Positions 20,755 to 32,114 are shown, counted from the stretch's first letter. The stretch is 64,000 nt of DNA from Craterostigma plantagineum (GCA_027422505.1 JAPQWV010001421.1:25001-89000); one strand, 5' to 3'. The notes: generated from the sequence alone by a model not told the origin. A program made the numbers and translations.

Positions 20755-22044
20755 ATGGGTAAAAGCCGTGCCTCGACCTCACGTGACCCCGCCTCGGCCT
20801 CGTCATCTCGCTCGAGTCGCCGCGGGCCCCCGACGACAATGCTGGAAGCCATGGGCCAGTTCACTGACGAGGCCCAGGCGGCACGCTACAACAAGCTGAA
20901 GAGCATGGAGTTCATCGCCATGGACCAGATCGATCACGAGACACTGGCGAAGTACCACATCGACCAGCAGGTCGCCCATTACCTATCAACCAGTGGTTGG
21001 AACACTTTCCTGGCGATCGACGAACCGGCGTACAAGGAACTCACCCTGGAGTTCCTCGCCACGTTCTCCTACGACGAATCCGGCAACCAGGTAATCCGGT
21101 TCCGGGCGTTCAACGAGGAGCAGGTCATAAGAGCCGAACGTCTGTGCAATGCACTTGGAGTCCCCGAGCCCCCACACCAGCACTTCGCGACATTCTTCCA
21201 GACACCAGAAGGACAACGGGGGTGCTGGGAGGAAATCGCTCGACCTGGCGAGCCGGAATACAGCGCGAAGACGTCGAAGGCATCCGTGATGAAGAGCCCC
21301 GGCCTGCGATATATCCATCGCCTCCTGACGACCTCGCTTACCCCAAGGGGTGACTCACACGGAGCAGTCACCCTCCGCGATCTGTACATCCTGACCCATC
21401 TGCACCGCGGCGAACGGATTAATTTAGGAATGGCGGTGGCCCACGCTTTCAGTGCTCAGGCGGAAGCACGACGCCACGGCAAGATCGCCGTCGGCCCACT
21501 CATCACCAAGGTAATCAAGGGCTTACGCTACTGGCCAGCGAATGCGCCCGAAATGGAGATAGTCGGAGGGCGTCACCCACTGAACGAGGAGGCGCTGGTG
21601 AGGATGAAGATGCTGGTGAAGGCGCCTACCTGGACTCGCACCAACAAGGTGTACACCTGGCACGAGATGTATCGCGGCCAGACCGACCAAGGAGCCGTCC
21701 CTGATGACCAGCTCTACCTCGAGGGCCCCCACCCAATGGAGACAGACACGACAGCTACAGGGCCCTCTTACTCCTCCGGGTACCACCACGGCGAGTCATC
21801 CGGCGTCGCTCCCTACGCGTCGGCAGCGGATCTCGAAGCGCTGCGACAGGACGTGCAAGAGACTCGGCGCCGACAGGAGGAGTACGAGCGAAGGAACGAG
21901 GAAGCCCACCGCCAGTACAGGGAGGAGCTGGACCGCTACAACGAGGCACTGCGAGCCATGGACCAGGCGCTCGAGCTGTCCAGGCGCTCGATAGACCTCC
22001 TTCGCCCGAGGCAACGCTCACCGCCGCCGCCACCGCCGCCTTAG
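20755..22044 (+). CDS. Athila third ORF (ATHILA ORF family, envelope position)
   Basis: 429 codons, intact. A Ser/Arg-rich N-terminus (~25 residues) precedes a globular region with IDQQVAHYLSTSGWN, LTLEFLATFSYD and IRFRAFNEEQ, which I recognise as the plant ATHILA ORF family. The C-terminal ~80 residues are rich in Glu, Arg and Gln with heptad-like spacing (probably a coiled coil), and the protein ends in a proline run encoded by CCG repeats. I see no clear signal peptide or transmembrane segment, so an envelope function is not supported by this sequence. The function of the family is unknown. It lies after pol and has its own upstream palindrome array and candidate leader intron. Confidence 0.85.
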   Translation: MGKSRASTSRDPASASSSRSSRRGPPTTMLEAMGQFTDEAQAARYNKLKSMEFIAMDQIDHETLAKYHIDQQVAHYLSTSGWNTFLAIDEPAYKELTLEFLATFSYDESGNQVIRFRAFNEEQVIRAERLCNALGVPEPPHQHFATFFQTPEGQRGCWEEIARPGEPEYSAKTSKASVMKSPGLRYIHRLLTTSLTPRGDSHGAVTLRDLYILTHLHRGERINLGMAVAHAFSAQAEARRHGKIAVGPLITKVIKGLRYWPANAPEMEIVGGRHPLNEEALVRMKMLVKAPTWTRTNKVYTWHEMYRGQTDQGAVPDDQLYLEGPHPMETDTTATGPSYSSGYHHGESSGVAPYASAADLEALRQDVQETRRRQEEYERRNEEAHRQYREELDRYNEALRAMDQALELSRRSIDLLRPRQRSPPPPPPP

Positions 22045-23713
22045 GGATTTCTTCTTTTACTCCTTATTGACATTTCGTGTTTGAGTAGTCGCGTGTGTTA
22101 TGAATTTATTTCCACCTCTACGCTTATAACTATGTTTATAGTTAATCTATGACTACTCTATTTTATGCCTATTTATCTCTCTAGCTAGCGCATGGAAACG
22201 CATAACGGCTTACAACGCCTAACGGATAACAACACGACCGCCCCGCGCTAAACCGACTACCTCACGAGCACGTCCCTTATTCGTCAGGGGAGTCACGCTT
22301 CTTTTCACCTCTTTTCCCCTTCCTTTTATTTTTACGTTGAGGACAACGTCTGACTTAAGTGTGGGGAGGGGAATTTAAATTTTTATGACGTGTCTGTGAG
22401 TCGTTGAGTCCGTTGGAAAGGCATGAATTACTGAATCAGGCATGATTGTTTGCGCTTATTTCGAGTTGGTCTGCATTCTATGAAATTGTGTGAGCAATTA
22501 GGACATGCATGACTGATTGAATCTTATCTGCCTGAATAGATATGGCACTGTTTTCAGAGATCCGTACACATGACCCTATTTCGTGAGAGAGTTTGAGCCT
22601 GACGAGCTTACGCTCATTTTTTCTTAGTTGTGTGACGTGCCTAGTCTATATCTCTCTAGAACTTGCCTGTCTGATGCGTGTTGAAACTGTTTTGGTGTGC
22701 GAGCGTGAAAACGACGAGGGCATTAGGATTCAAGTCCAGGGCCAAAATTTTCTTAACCATGACGAACCCCATTAGTTAGCCCCGTTGAGCTTGAGCCTAT
22801 TCGTTGCTTACCTCATATGTTATAGAAGCCACTGACCCGAAGAAGCCCCGTAAATTTTATGAGCCTGAGTTGATTAGAATAGAGCAGAAGTCGAACGTGA
22901 GAGTTACTGTTTCAATGTATGATTTGATGTTCTTCTCTGCTATTCATGAAATGACTCGTCCCTTACTTGACCGTTTTCTGAAATGACCCGATCTCTTGCA
23001 TAAGCCTGCCTATAACCCTTTGGCAAGATATAGGTTTCGGTAATAAGTATCCCTAGGTACACGGCATTCGCTGTGACGATGTATTCTTTGCGACAAAAGC
23101 CGAACCTTGATGTTTTAGGGAATAAGGGCAGTGCATAAAAGTAGAACGTGACTAAGGTGAAAGGGCAGAAAATGAAAGGGGACTGAGTTGAGAGGGTCGA
23201 GCAGAAAAGTCTAGGATTTCGGAGCGAGAACATCGAGTCTTATGTTGGGCTGTGACTGTCTGTTTGATCATGCTGTGTTCCTTGAAAATTTTCGATCGCG
23301 TGTCCTAGCTCTAAGATTACGCGTTCATTACTTATACTTGCCATTTCATGATTATTCGACCATTGCCCCAAAAAGACCCTCAGATTTATACTTGTCCGTT
23401 GAATAGTAGAAATGCGATTAACTTGCAAGTTTATGGTAGGGGTTGGTCTAGTGCACGAATTGAGCGACTCACCATATACTAGCCTATACACTTGAGTGAA
23501 TTGAGTGAATCCTTGTGAGGTATGAGTCTCGATTAGCAGTGCGAAGGAAATTCAGGTCGACGGGTGCAAGTCATTTGTGTAATGTCCGTGATTGTTTGCT
23601 TGATTCCTTTTGTGCTTTCTAGCTTCGATGATAAATTGCGAACAATCGTGCCGTTATCCTAGTTTGATGCCATACCTGATTTTTAATTTACTTGAGGACA
23701 AGCAAATGCTTAA
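22045..23713 (+). other. Athila 3' spacer (noncoding) with an internal polypurine tract
   Basis: No long frame with recognisable protein. At 22337-22373 the sequence GTTGAGGACAACG...ACTTAAGTGTGGGGAGGGGAA closely resembles the true 3' end of the internal domain (about 23690-23726, CTTGAGGACAAG...GCTTAAGTGTGGGGAGATT), so a second polypurine tract lies about 1.35 kb upstream of the 3' LTR. The intervening region is ordinary mixed sequence. Confidence 0.7.
22359..22373 (+). other. Internal polypurine-tract-like site
   Basis: AGTGTGGGGAGGGGAA, with upstream TTGAGGACAA...ACTTA shared with the 3' polypurine tract. It could serve as a second plus-strand primer or be a relic of a duplication. Confidence 0.5.
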
Positions 23714-23726
23714 GTGTGGGGAGATT
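23714..23726 (+). other. Athila 3' polypurine tract
   Basis: GTGTGGGGAGATT directly precedes the 3' LTR, the expected place for plus-strand priming. Confidence 0.9.
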
Positions 23727-25128
23727 TGATAAACGCATTTCAATGCGTTTATCGTAATATTTATTCAGGGTATAATAGAGCGTTAGCAATTAAATTACGC
23801 ATTTATTCGATATATTTACACTTGTTTGATTGTTGAAGGAGCTTAGGACGAGTTTCGGACGAAAACGAGCGAAAACGAGGCAAAACGGAGCGAAATGGGC
23901 AACACTGCCCTCGGTCACGGCCAGACGCAATACGCGTCACGGCCGTGACGAGGGACAGTACGCGACAGATAAGAACGCTGGTGATGGTCACGGCCGTGAC
24001 GCTTAACGCGTCTGGCCGTGACGCGAGGCAGAGAGGTGCGCTGATCATGGTCACGGCCGTGACCTCCAATGCACTTGGCCGTGACCTGGGGCAGAAAGTG
24101 ACGAGACGCGGACGATGATGGTCACGGCCGTGACGGCCCATGTCCCAGGCCGTGACCGACTCGGGAATCAGTATAAAAAGCCCAAATTCGACCCAGAATC
24201 GACACAACTCACCAGAGATCAATTCCCAATCATCCAGAGACGAAATTAGGGCGAAAAGAACAGGAAATCCCGTCCCAGAGTGCAAGAGACGGATCAACGA
24301 AGAATCCACGGCGAATTAACGAAGAACGAAGATCTTTCCCCAAGATCACCCCAGATTTATCAGTAGGAAAGATCATGAGTTCTTCGGCTTTATCTTTCAA
24401 TTCTTTCGTAGTTTTTCCCTTTATTATGAGTAGCTAAATCCCGTTGTGTTTGGGATTAGATGAACGCTAGAATAATTCGCAGTTAAGACATATATTATCG
24501 TGACTTTGTGCTATTGACTATTTATCGTTCTATGAATATGTTTCGTTGCTTTAATATGTCTATGTGTTAAAGTGATTGCTTGGAAAAACGTTTAGGGCGA
24601 CAGCTAAATAACGTTTAGGCCGTTCATAGAAGATAGGATTCGAGTATAGGGCGAAAGCAAATACTCGAGCCTCGCGTTAGTAATTCGTGAATTTTAGATT
24701 CCCGCGAGCGTTTAGGGCGACAGCAAACTCGCAAGCGGGCAGGAAATTACTGCGATTTAGTCTTAAGCACTTAGGAGCGATTTTATTGTCTTAGCTGTAA
24801 ATACCTAGCGGGATTCGAATCCCGAGCACGTCTTTATCATCTGGAAACTCTCGTATCAGTTAGTCGCGTCCTTTGAATTTCTGATTGAATTAGGAGTGGT
24901 CTGTTAGGTTGAGTCGTCAAACAATTTGCGTATTTTCTTTAGGCTAAATATCGAGTCGATTAGGTCATTACTAGTACTTGATTTATTCCTTGTGTTCGAT
25001 ACTCGTTTACTCACTTTACTGCACTACAAACGATGGGTTCACTGCCTATCGCACGTTGGTGATAGTAATTAGGTTTACGTTTTATTTTATCACTTGTCGC
25101 ACTTTCATCACTCACTACGTGTCGATCA
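23727..25128 (+). repeat. 3' LTR of Athila
   Basis: Same length and ends as the 5' LTR, offset by 11,596 bp. Differences I can see: the second palindrome (TC versus CC), GAGAAG/GATAAG, AGAGCGCAAG/AGAGTGCAAG and CAGATTCATC/CAGATTTATC. It is followed by GCAAC, the right-hand target-site duplication (25129-25133). Confidence 0.95.
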
Positions 25129-27854
25129 GCAACATATCGGCCACAGTGGTAGATGCGAAGGGTTTTCTCGACGTGGCACAGGAATTTACCACCATATACC
25201 CACGAGACATACGATTCCAGCTGCTGGAAATGGAATGCCGATGGCTGTACGCAAAAGCAGTGGAAATGGAGCACTTATCGTACCGTCAGCGGGCAAAATT
25301 GACGTGGTTAAAAGAAGGGGACCAATGCACTGCCTTTTTCTTCAAGAAGATAGCGATACGGAAAGCTGCCAATCGGATCTTCTACTTAGAGGATGACCAA
25401 GGGGCGAGCCTGGAGGGCGAAGAGCGTGTATCATCAGAGCTCCTGCGCTTTTACACGGACCTATTGGGACAAACATGCCGCCCTCAGCCCAGCGAATTGG
25501 ACAAGGTGGGCGAGTTCCTATCGTCGGGTCTAACGGCAGATGAGGCACAGACCATGGTCGCACCTGTCACCCAGGCTGAAATCAGGGAGGCACTGTTCTC
25601 TATCAAGGATGACAAAGCCCCAGGACCCGACGGGTACACTTCGGCCTTCTTTAAGGCAGCATGGCATATTATCGGGCTAGACGTTACAGCTGCGATACAG
25701 GACTTCTTTCGTACGGGTTATCTACTGAAGGAGCTCAATAGTACCATCATTACCCTCATTCCGAAGGGACCGGATGCTCGACGGGCTGCGGCTTTTCGAC
25801 CAATTGCTTGCTGTAATGTCCTATACAAGGTCATCTCGAAGGTGCTCACAAATCGACTTAAGAGACGGCTAGCCCAACTGGTGCATTCCACTCAAAATGC
25901 ATTCATTCCGGGTAGAAGCATAGCTGACAACATACTATTGGCGCAAGAACTATGTCATGGATACAATGTGGCACATCTTCCGGGCCGGGCAACATTCAAG
26001 GTGGATCTCGCCAAAGCGTATGATCATGTGGAATGGGAATTCATACTTGCTGTCTTGCGGGGCATGAATTTTCACCCGAAGTTTATCGGCTGGATCCGAA
26101 CTTGTCTCACATCAACGCGATTCTCCATCAACATTAACGGATGTCCAGAGGGGTTTTTCAAGGGGCGGCGAGGACTGAGGCAAGGAGACCCAATATCGCC
26201 CTACCTATTCACCCTTGCAATGGAGGTCTTACATGGAATTTTAAAGAAGCAGACAGGCGAGGGGAGTGGCTTCCGCTTCCACTGGCGCTGCGAACCTCTG
26301 GCCCTAGCTATGCTATCTTTTGCGGATGACCTCTTGCTATTCTCACATGCGGACCCCCAGTCGGTACGCATACTCAAGGAGGGACTGGAAACCTTTGCGC
26401 AGCTGTCGGGCTTACGAGCGAATCTACAGAAAAGTGAGCTCTTCATCTCGAAGCGAGCTGCGCACCGTACATCAGAACTTCAGGCGATTATGGGATTTCC
26501 CATTGGGTGCTTGCCGGTACGCTATTTAGGGGTCCCTTTAATTACCTCGCGGCTTACTCTCCAGGACTGTCAACCGTTGATTCAGAGCGTGGACCGTCGG
26601 CTAGGTGCATGGCTGAACAGGTCGTTATCATATGCGGGACGGCTGCAACTGACAAAGTCGGTCCTACTCGCGATTCTGGTTTACTGGGCAGGGGTGTTCC
26701 TCCTGCCCAAAGGGATAATACGGGCTATTGAGAAGAGAATTCGGAAGTTCCTGTGGGCGGGATCCGCGAAGGTGGCGTGGGCTGATGTATGTCTCCCTCC
26801 CCTGGAAGGTGGACTAGGGCTGCGATCAATTGAAGTGGACAATCGTGCTATGTTGCTTCGACAACTCTGGCGGCTAGCCACGCGAGACAAGGACTCCATT
26901 TGGGTACAATGGCTTCTGAGTACACGATTGCGGACCAAGTCTTTATGGAGTGTACATCAGTCTTCTCAAGCTGCCTGGATATGGAACAAGCTGCTCAAGC
27001 TCCGGCCCACTCTCCGTAGACTACTGCAATTTCGTGTGGGCAATGGCGAGTCGATTCTGCTATGGCTCGACCCTTGGCTGCTCCCTGAACCACTAATCGA
27101 GAGGTTCCCCCGGGGGCCGATGGTGATGGGGCTGCCTCGTGACTCCCGGCTTAGTGCTGTTATCAACAGTGAAGGCTGGAATTGGCCAGCCCCAACAACA
27201 GTGGAGTGCATTGAGATTTTACCACGGCTGCCCCCTGTCCAACCACTTTCCGACGACACCATCAGATGGGTGGGGTCGGCAGATGGCACATTCACCACGC
27301 TCTCTGCCCGACATGCGTTGCGACAATCACGGCCGTGCGTGCGATGGGCTGCCCTACTTGGGGGATGCCTACGCGTTCCACGGCACGATTTTATTTTATG
27401 GCTGGCGATCCGTGATAAGTGGGCGACAAGAGACAAGCCGTGGATAGCAGCGTTGGCGGGCTCGACGGCGTGCGAGCTGTGCGAGGGATCTGAGCGGGAG
27501 ACCACGCAACACCTTCTGTTTGAGTGTCCTTTTTCTCGGGGCTGTTTAGGTCTGCTCAAGAGCAGAGTGCGATTCAGCTGGCCGTATAGGGACTGGCAGA
27601 TTGGGCTGGAATGGGCTGCCCGACGGTGGCGGGGTCGTCACCTCCATTTGGCGGCTTATCGACATCTCTTGGCGTCCTTGGTATATCATCTATGGCTGGA
27701 GCGCAATCGAAGATGGAAGGAAGGCTGTTCACGAACGGTAGCTCGACTGATCGAAGATGTTCTTCACCTCCTTAGCATGCGTCTATGTACTTTAGAGCCT
27801 ACTCATCAGTTGCAACTTGTAGCATTACGTAGGATTTGGCGAATAGCTTGGTAG
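25129..27854 (+). pseudogene. LINE 'A' ORF2, 3' part (reverse transcriptase and zinc-binding C-terminus)
   Basis: ORF2 continues without further breaks for about 900 codons. RT blocks in order: LTWLKEGDQCTAFF linker, LIPKGPDARRAAAFRPI, QNAFIPGRSIADNILL, FKVDLAKAYDHVEW, RRGLRQGDPISPYLF, catalytic FADDLLLFSHAD near 26318-26350, then LPVRYLGVPL. The zf-RVT region follows with HDFILWLAIRDKWATRDK and CELC...HLLFEC, and the end is RRIWRIAW-stop at 27854. This half looks able to encode active RT. The element is disabled by the Athila insertion and the frameshift at ~11793. Any open frame reading from the Athila LTR into this sequence is an artefact of the insertion. Confidence 0.93.
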
Positions 27855-27940
27855 TTTGTCTCTCAGCGTGTACTCTCAGCTATGTACTCTCACATTTGTT
27901 CTTAATATTACTGACCGATTCAAAAAAAAAAAAAAAAAAA
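27855..27940 (+). other. LINE 'A' 3' UTR and poly(A) tail
   Basis: Only 67 nt separate the ORF2 stop from a 19-nt A run (27922-27940). This is much shorter than the 3' UTRs of the other LINEs here and lacks their hairpins. TSD copy GGCCCTCTGC follows at 27943. Confidence 0.85.
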
Positions 27941-27942
27941 GA

Positions 27943-28622
27943 GGCCCTCTGCGCCGTGTTTCTGTTAAGAGGGAACGCAGGACATTGGTGGGCACCATTA
28001 CGGTGATTGAGAGTCCTGCCACGATGAGCTGGGACAGGTTCAAGGAACTATTCCGGGGAAAGTACTTAACGGCCCCGGTGAGAGCCCAGCGTCTCAACGA
28101 ATTTATAAACCTCAGGCAGGGATCGATGACCGTGGCGGAGTACATACGAAAGTTTGAGCAGCTGTCCAGGTTCGCGATACACATGGTCAGCACGGATGCC
28201 TGAAAATTGAACGGTTCCTAGAAGGATTGAAACCCGAGCTCTATAGAGATGTGAGCATGGCGGGAATCCAGGGAGCTACTTACGCTCAGGTAGCAGAGAG
28301 GGCAATGGTGGCAGAACAAGCTGAAGCTTGGATCGTGAGGGCACAAGAGGCCAAGCGCAAATTTGTGCAAATGCAAGGAACACAATGGAGCGGAGTAAAT
28401 CATAAGCGGCAGTTTGTGCCTAAAGGTGGTAAAAATAAATTCCAGAACAGGCCTCCTCAACAACCTCAGGGGACAGTGAACAGACCCCCAAACTCAAATC
28501 AGAATCAAGGGGCAGTGCCGATTCCCAACTGTCAGAGGTACGGAAAGAGGCACTTCGGGAATTGCAACACGCCGGCCAATGCGTGTTTCAGATGCGGGAA
28601 GCCGGGACACTTCGTGAGATAG
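27943..28622 (+). pseudogene. Family-1 gypsy gag, C-terminal part
   Basis: Resumes Gag after the LINE insertion. Conserved SPATMSWDRFKELFRGKYL and MTVAEYIRKFEQLSRFA identify the chromovirus capsid region. There are frame changes near 27975 and 28203. Two zinc knuckles follow: the first has Tyr in place of the second Cys (CQRYGKRHFGNC), and the second (CFRCGKPGH) is cut by TAG at 28620-28622 before its last Cys. The same frame continues into protease. Confidence 0.88.
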
Positions 28623-29907
28623 TGCCCGGAAGCTGCTTCGGGAAGTCAGGCCGGGAGCCAAGCAGGACCTCAAATGGTGCCAGCTCGGGTATATACCATC
28701 ACTTCAGAGGAAGCGAAGAACAACCCGGCGGTGGTGACAGGTACCCTCCTAATCCACCAAACTCCCACGTGCATCTTAGTAGACTCCGGGGCGACCCATT
28801 CATTTGCATCTGTGAAGTATGTGACCAAACTTGGAATAACGCCTGATAGTGTGAGTTGTGAGTATAGTGTAGCAATTCCAAGTGGGACCCCAATTAGGAC
28901 TAGTCAAGTAGTGAAAAACTGCCCAGTCTTAATCGGCGACAAGGAGTTGCTTGTAGATTTAATAGTCATCCCGATGAATGATTACGAGGTGATCCTCGGG
29001 ATGGACTGGCTCTCACAATACGGAGCGGTGATAAACTGTAACCGTAAGGTGGTCACGTTCAGCACGGAAGGGGGAGAACCTCTCACTTTCAAGGGGACGG
29101 GCGAAAGAGGAATTGTTCCTAAGATTTCGGCGTTAAATGCCCAACGATTAATCAAAGCCGGATGCGAGGCATACCTAATGTTTGCGCTGAAGACTGAAGA
29201 AAATTCCTCTACGAAACTTGGAGATGTACCCGTAATTAAAGAGTTCCCAGACGTATTTCCGGAAGACTTGCCGGGACTACCCCCAGACAGAGAAATCGAG
29301 TTTACAATCGACCTGGTGCCGAGAGCTGCACCAGTGTCCAAGACTCCATACCGGTTAGCACCGACCGAATTGAAGGAGCTGAAGGAACAGATAGACGAAC
29401 TCCTACAGAAAGGGTTTATTCAGACCAGTTTGTCTCCCTGGGGTGCGCCAGTTCTATTCGTGCGAAAGAAGGACGGCTCAATGAGGCTGTGCATAGATTA
29501 CAGGGAGCTGAACAAGTTAACGGTCAAGAATAAGTATCCATTGCCCAGGATCGACGATCTCTTTGACCAACTACAAGGCGCCACAGTGTTTTCTAAGATA
29601 GATTTGAGGTCGGGATACCATCAACTGAAAATCTGCAAGGACGATATTCCGAAAACGGCATTCAGTACCAGATACGGGCACTTTGAATTTCTAGTCATGC
29701 CCTTCGGACTGACTAACGCGCCGGCGGTCTTCATGGACTTGATGAACAGGGTGTTCCAGTCCTATCTGGACAAGTTCGTAATCGTGTTCATAGACGATAT
29801 TCTTATCTATTCAAGGACGAAGGATGAACATGAGGAGCACCTGAAGATAGTGCTTGAGACACTGCGGGAGAAGCAGCTGTACCAAATTCAAAAAGTGTGA
29901 GTTTTGA
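28623..29907 (+). pseudogene. Family-1 gypsy pol: protease and reverse transcriptase
   Basis: In frame with the gag knuckle beyond the TAG. Protease [12 protein letters not shown] lies near 28770-28810. [16 protein letters not shown] near 29485, [12 protein letters not shown] near 29600 and catalytic FIDDILIYS near 29790. A -1 type frameshift near 29885 is followed by TGA (29905-29907), which replaces a Trp in the KCEFW motif. Confidence 0.92.
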
Positions 29908-30816
29908 CTGGATCAGATAGCATTCTTGGGACACATTGTCTCTGGAGCGGGAATCTCAGTGGACCCAATCAAAATAGAGGCAATCAATAACTGGCCACAG
30001 CCGACCAATGTAACAGAAGTACGGAGCTTTCTAGGCTTAGCGGGCTACTATAGGAAATTCATAAAGGATTTTTCGAAAATTGCCTCAACATTGACAAAGT
30101 TGAGCCGAAAGAATACTCCTTTTCAATGGAGCGAAGAATGTGAACGGAGCTTCCAAGAACTGAAGAAGCAGCTTACTACCGCCCCAGTGTTGACGATACC
30201 CACAGGAACAGGAGGATTCTCCGTTTACAGCGACGCCTCGAAAAATGGGCTCGGATGCGTACTGATGCAAAACGGAAATGTGGTGGCCTATGCCTCACGG
30301 CAGTTGAAGGAGTACGAAAGGAACTACCCTACACACGACTTGGAACTAGCCGCTGTGGTCTTTGCCCTCAAGATTTGGAGGCATTATCTATATGGTGAAA
30401 GATGTGAAATCTACATCGACCACAAAAGTTTAAAGTACTTCTTCACCCAAAAGGAGCTAAACATGAGACAGGGAAGGTGTCTGGAATTGGTGAAGGACTA
30501 CGATTGTGTAATCAACTACCACCCAGGGAAGGCAAATGTGGTAGCAGATGCCTTAAGTCGAAAGACAGTAAGCACTGAACTCCAACGACTCGAAGTGGAG
30601 ATCGTACCATTAGGCGAGGTCGAGGTGAAGTTAGCAGCTTTGACCCTTCAACCGACATTGTTAGAACAAATCAAGAAGGCTCAGGAAAATGACGAGTTCT
30701 ATGTCAAGATCAAGGGAACCCAGACAGAGCAGCCGGCAGTAGACTATGTATTCCGAGACGACGGGAGCTTGTACTACAAGAGCAGATTATATGTACCGGA
30801 CGATGCAGGACTCTGA
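29908..30816 (+). pseudogene. Family-1 gypsy pol: RT thumb and RNase H
   Basis: Contains [36 protein letters not shown] (RNase H, with Asp), [17 protein letters not shown] and [19 protein letters not shown], ending VVADALSRK and a linker. TGA at 30814-30816 ends this segment; the same frame continues with integrase directly after. Confidence 0.92.
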
Positions 30817-32095
30817 AGAACTATAATGGCGGAAGCACATACTACACCATACTCAGTGCATCCTGGAGCCACGAAGCTGTATAGAGACCTACGAGTGCAC
30901 TACTGGTGGCCAGGAATGAAGAAAAACGTAGCCGAATTCGTCAGTCAATGTCTCACTTGTCAACGAATTAAGGCAGAACACCAACGGCCAGTGGGAACGC
31001 TGCAGCCTTTACCAACCCCAGAGTGGAAATTGGACAACATAACGATGGATTTTGTAAGCGTATTGCCGAAGAACGTGAAAGGGTACGACGCAATTTGGGT
31101 GATTGTAGATCGACTTACGAAATGTGCTCATTTTCTGCCAATAAGCACTACGTTCACCATGGAGCGATACGCGGAACTATACATCCAAGAGATACTACGA
31201 CTCCATGGAGTACCACTGTCGGTAGTATCAGATCGTGATTCCAGATTTTTATCTAAGTTTTGGACGAGTTTACAGAAGGCGATGGGGACAAAGTTGTCAT
31301 TCACACGGCTTACCATCCCCAAACAGACGGCCAATCCGAGCGGATGATCCAGACCCTAGAAGATATGTTATGAGCCTCTGTGCTTGACTTCAAAGGCAAC
31401 TGGAGCAAGTACCTTCCACTCGTGGAATTCTCGTACAACAATAGTTATCAAGCCACGATTGGAATGGCCCCTTACGAAGCCTTATACGGACGAAAGTGCA
31501 GATCCCCAGTACATTGGGATGAAGTCGGTGAATGGGCAATATTGGGCCCAGATTTAGTGCAAGAAATGACAGAAATCATCGCAAAGATACGAGAAAGGAT
31601 GCAGACAACACAGAGCAGACAAAAGAGCTATGCGGATCGGAGACGCCGATCGCTAGAATTCGAAATTGATGATTGGGTTTTCGTGAAAGTGTCGCCAATG
31701 AAAGGCGTTAAGAGGTTTGGAAAGAAGGGAAAACTAAGCCCAAGGTACATTGGTCCCTTCAAGAAAATGAAAGAGTTGGCGAAGTAGCGTACCAACTGGA
31801 ACTACCAGCATCGTTGTCGCAGGTACACGATGTGTTCCATGTATCGACTTTGCGAAAATACATCGGTGACCCCAGCCATGTACTGATAAATGAATCGCTG
31901 CACCAACAGCTGAAACCAGATTTGAGTTACGAGGAAGTACCAGTAGAGATACTGATGCATGAAACGAAACGACTTAGGAATAAGGAAATTCCTTTGGTAA
32001 AAGTTCTGTGGCGGAATCAGTCAATAGAGGAAGCCACCTGGGAACGTGAGGATGATATGAGGATTCGCTATCCTGAATTGTTACAAACGGGCTGA
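30817..32095 (+). pseudogene. Family-1 gypsy pol: integrase and chromodomain-like C-terminus
   Basis: Integrase zinc region ends QCLTCQRIKAEH. Core: NITMDFVSVLPK and VVSDRDSRFLSKFW. A frame change near 31300 and TGA at 31371-31373 precede WSKYLPLVEFSYNNSYQ, followed by the GPF/Y region (LSPRYIGPF) and another frame change near 31780. The last segment (31814-32095) has LSQVHDVFHVSTLRKYI and then IPLVKVLWRNQSIEEATWER, the chromodomain-like motif of Tekay/Del chromoviruses thought to target insertion to heterochromatin. Confidence 0.9.
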
Positions 32096-32114
32096 TTTCG
32101 GGGGCGAAATCCTC

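Larger units (their letters stand above)
12131..25128 (+). mobile_element. Athila-type Ty3/gypsy element, nearly intact, young (12,998 bp)
   Basis: Complete structure: 1402-bp LTRs at both ends, tRNA-Asp-type PBS, gag, pol, a long spacer with palindromes, a third ORF, a second spacer, polypurine tract, and a 5-bp TSD. By reading the two LTRs side by side I find about four substitutions in 1402 positions. Under a commonly used plant rate near 1.3e-8 per site per year this would be on the order of 0.1 million years (inference). The PBS, protein sequence and third ORF assign it to Athila. The only clear coding lesion is an in-frame TAG near the end of pol. Confidence 0.95.
8479..27942 (+). mobile_element. 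Composite LINE insertion bounded by one 10-bp TSD
   Basis: GGCCCTCTGC flanks this block at 8469-8478 and 27943-27952, and a 19-nt poly(A) ends it (27922-27940). Inside are a 5'-truncated LINE ('C', 8479 to ~9420) and, in the same orientation, a nearly full-length LINE ('A', ~9420-27940). LINE A is in turn split by the Athila element 12131-25128. LINE C has no poly(A) tail before LINE A starts, and no second LINE duplication is visible. Confidence 0.8.

Noticed and set aside
20755..22044. Calling the third Athila ORF a functional envelope protein
   Set aside because: No convincing signal peptide or membrane segment is visible; only the position supports it.
24978..25133. N-terminus of the 958-codon frame that reads from the Athila LTR into LINE ORF2
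   Set aside because: The first ~50 codons are LTR sequence joined by insertion. The LINE frame truly continues from 12130 across the Athila element.
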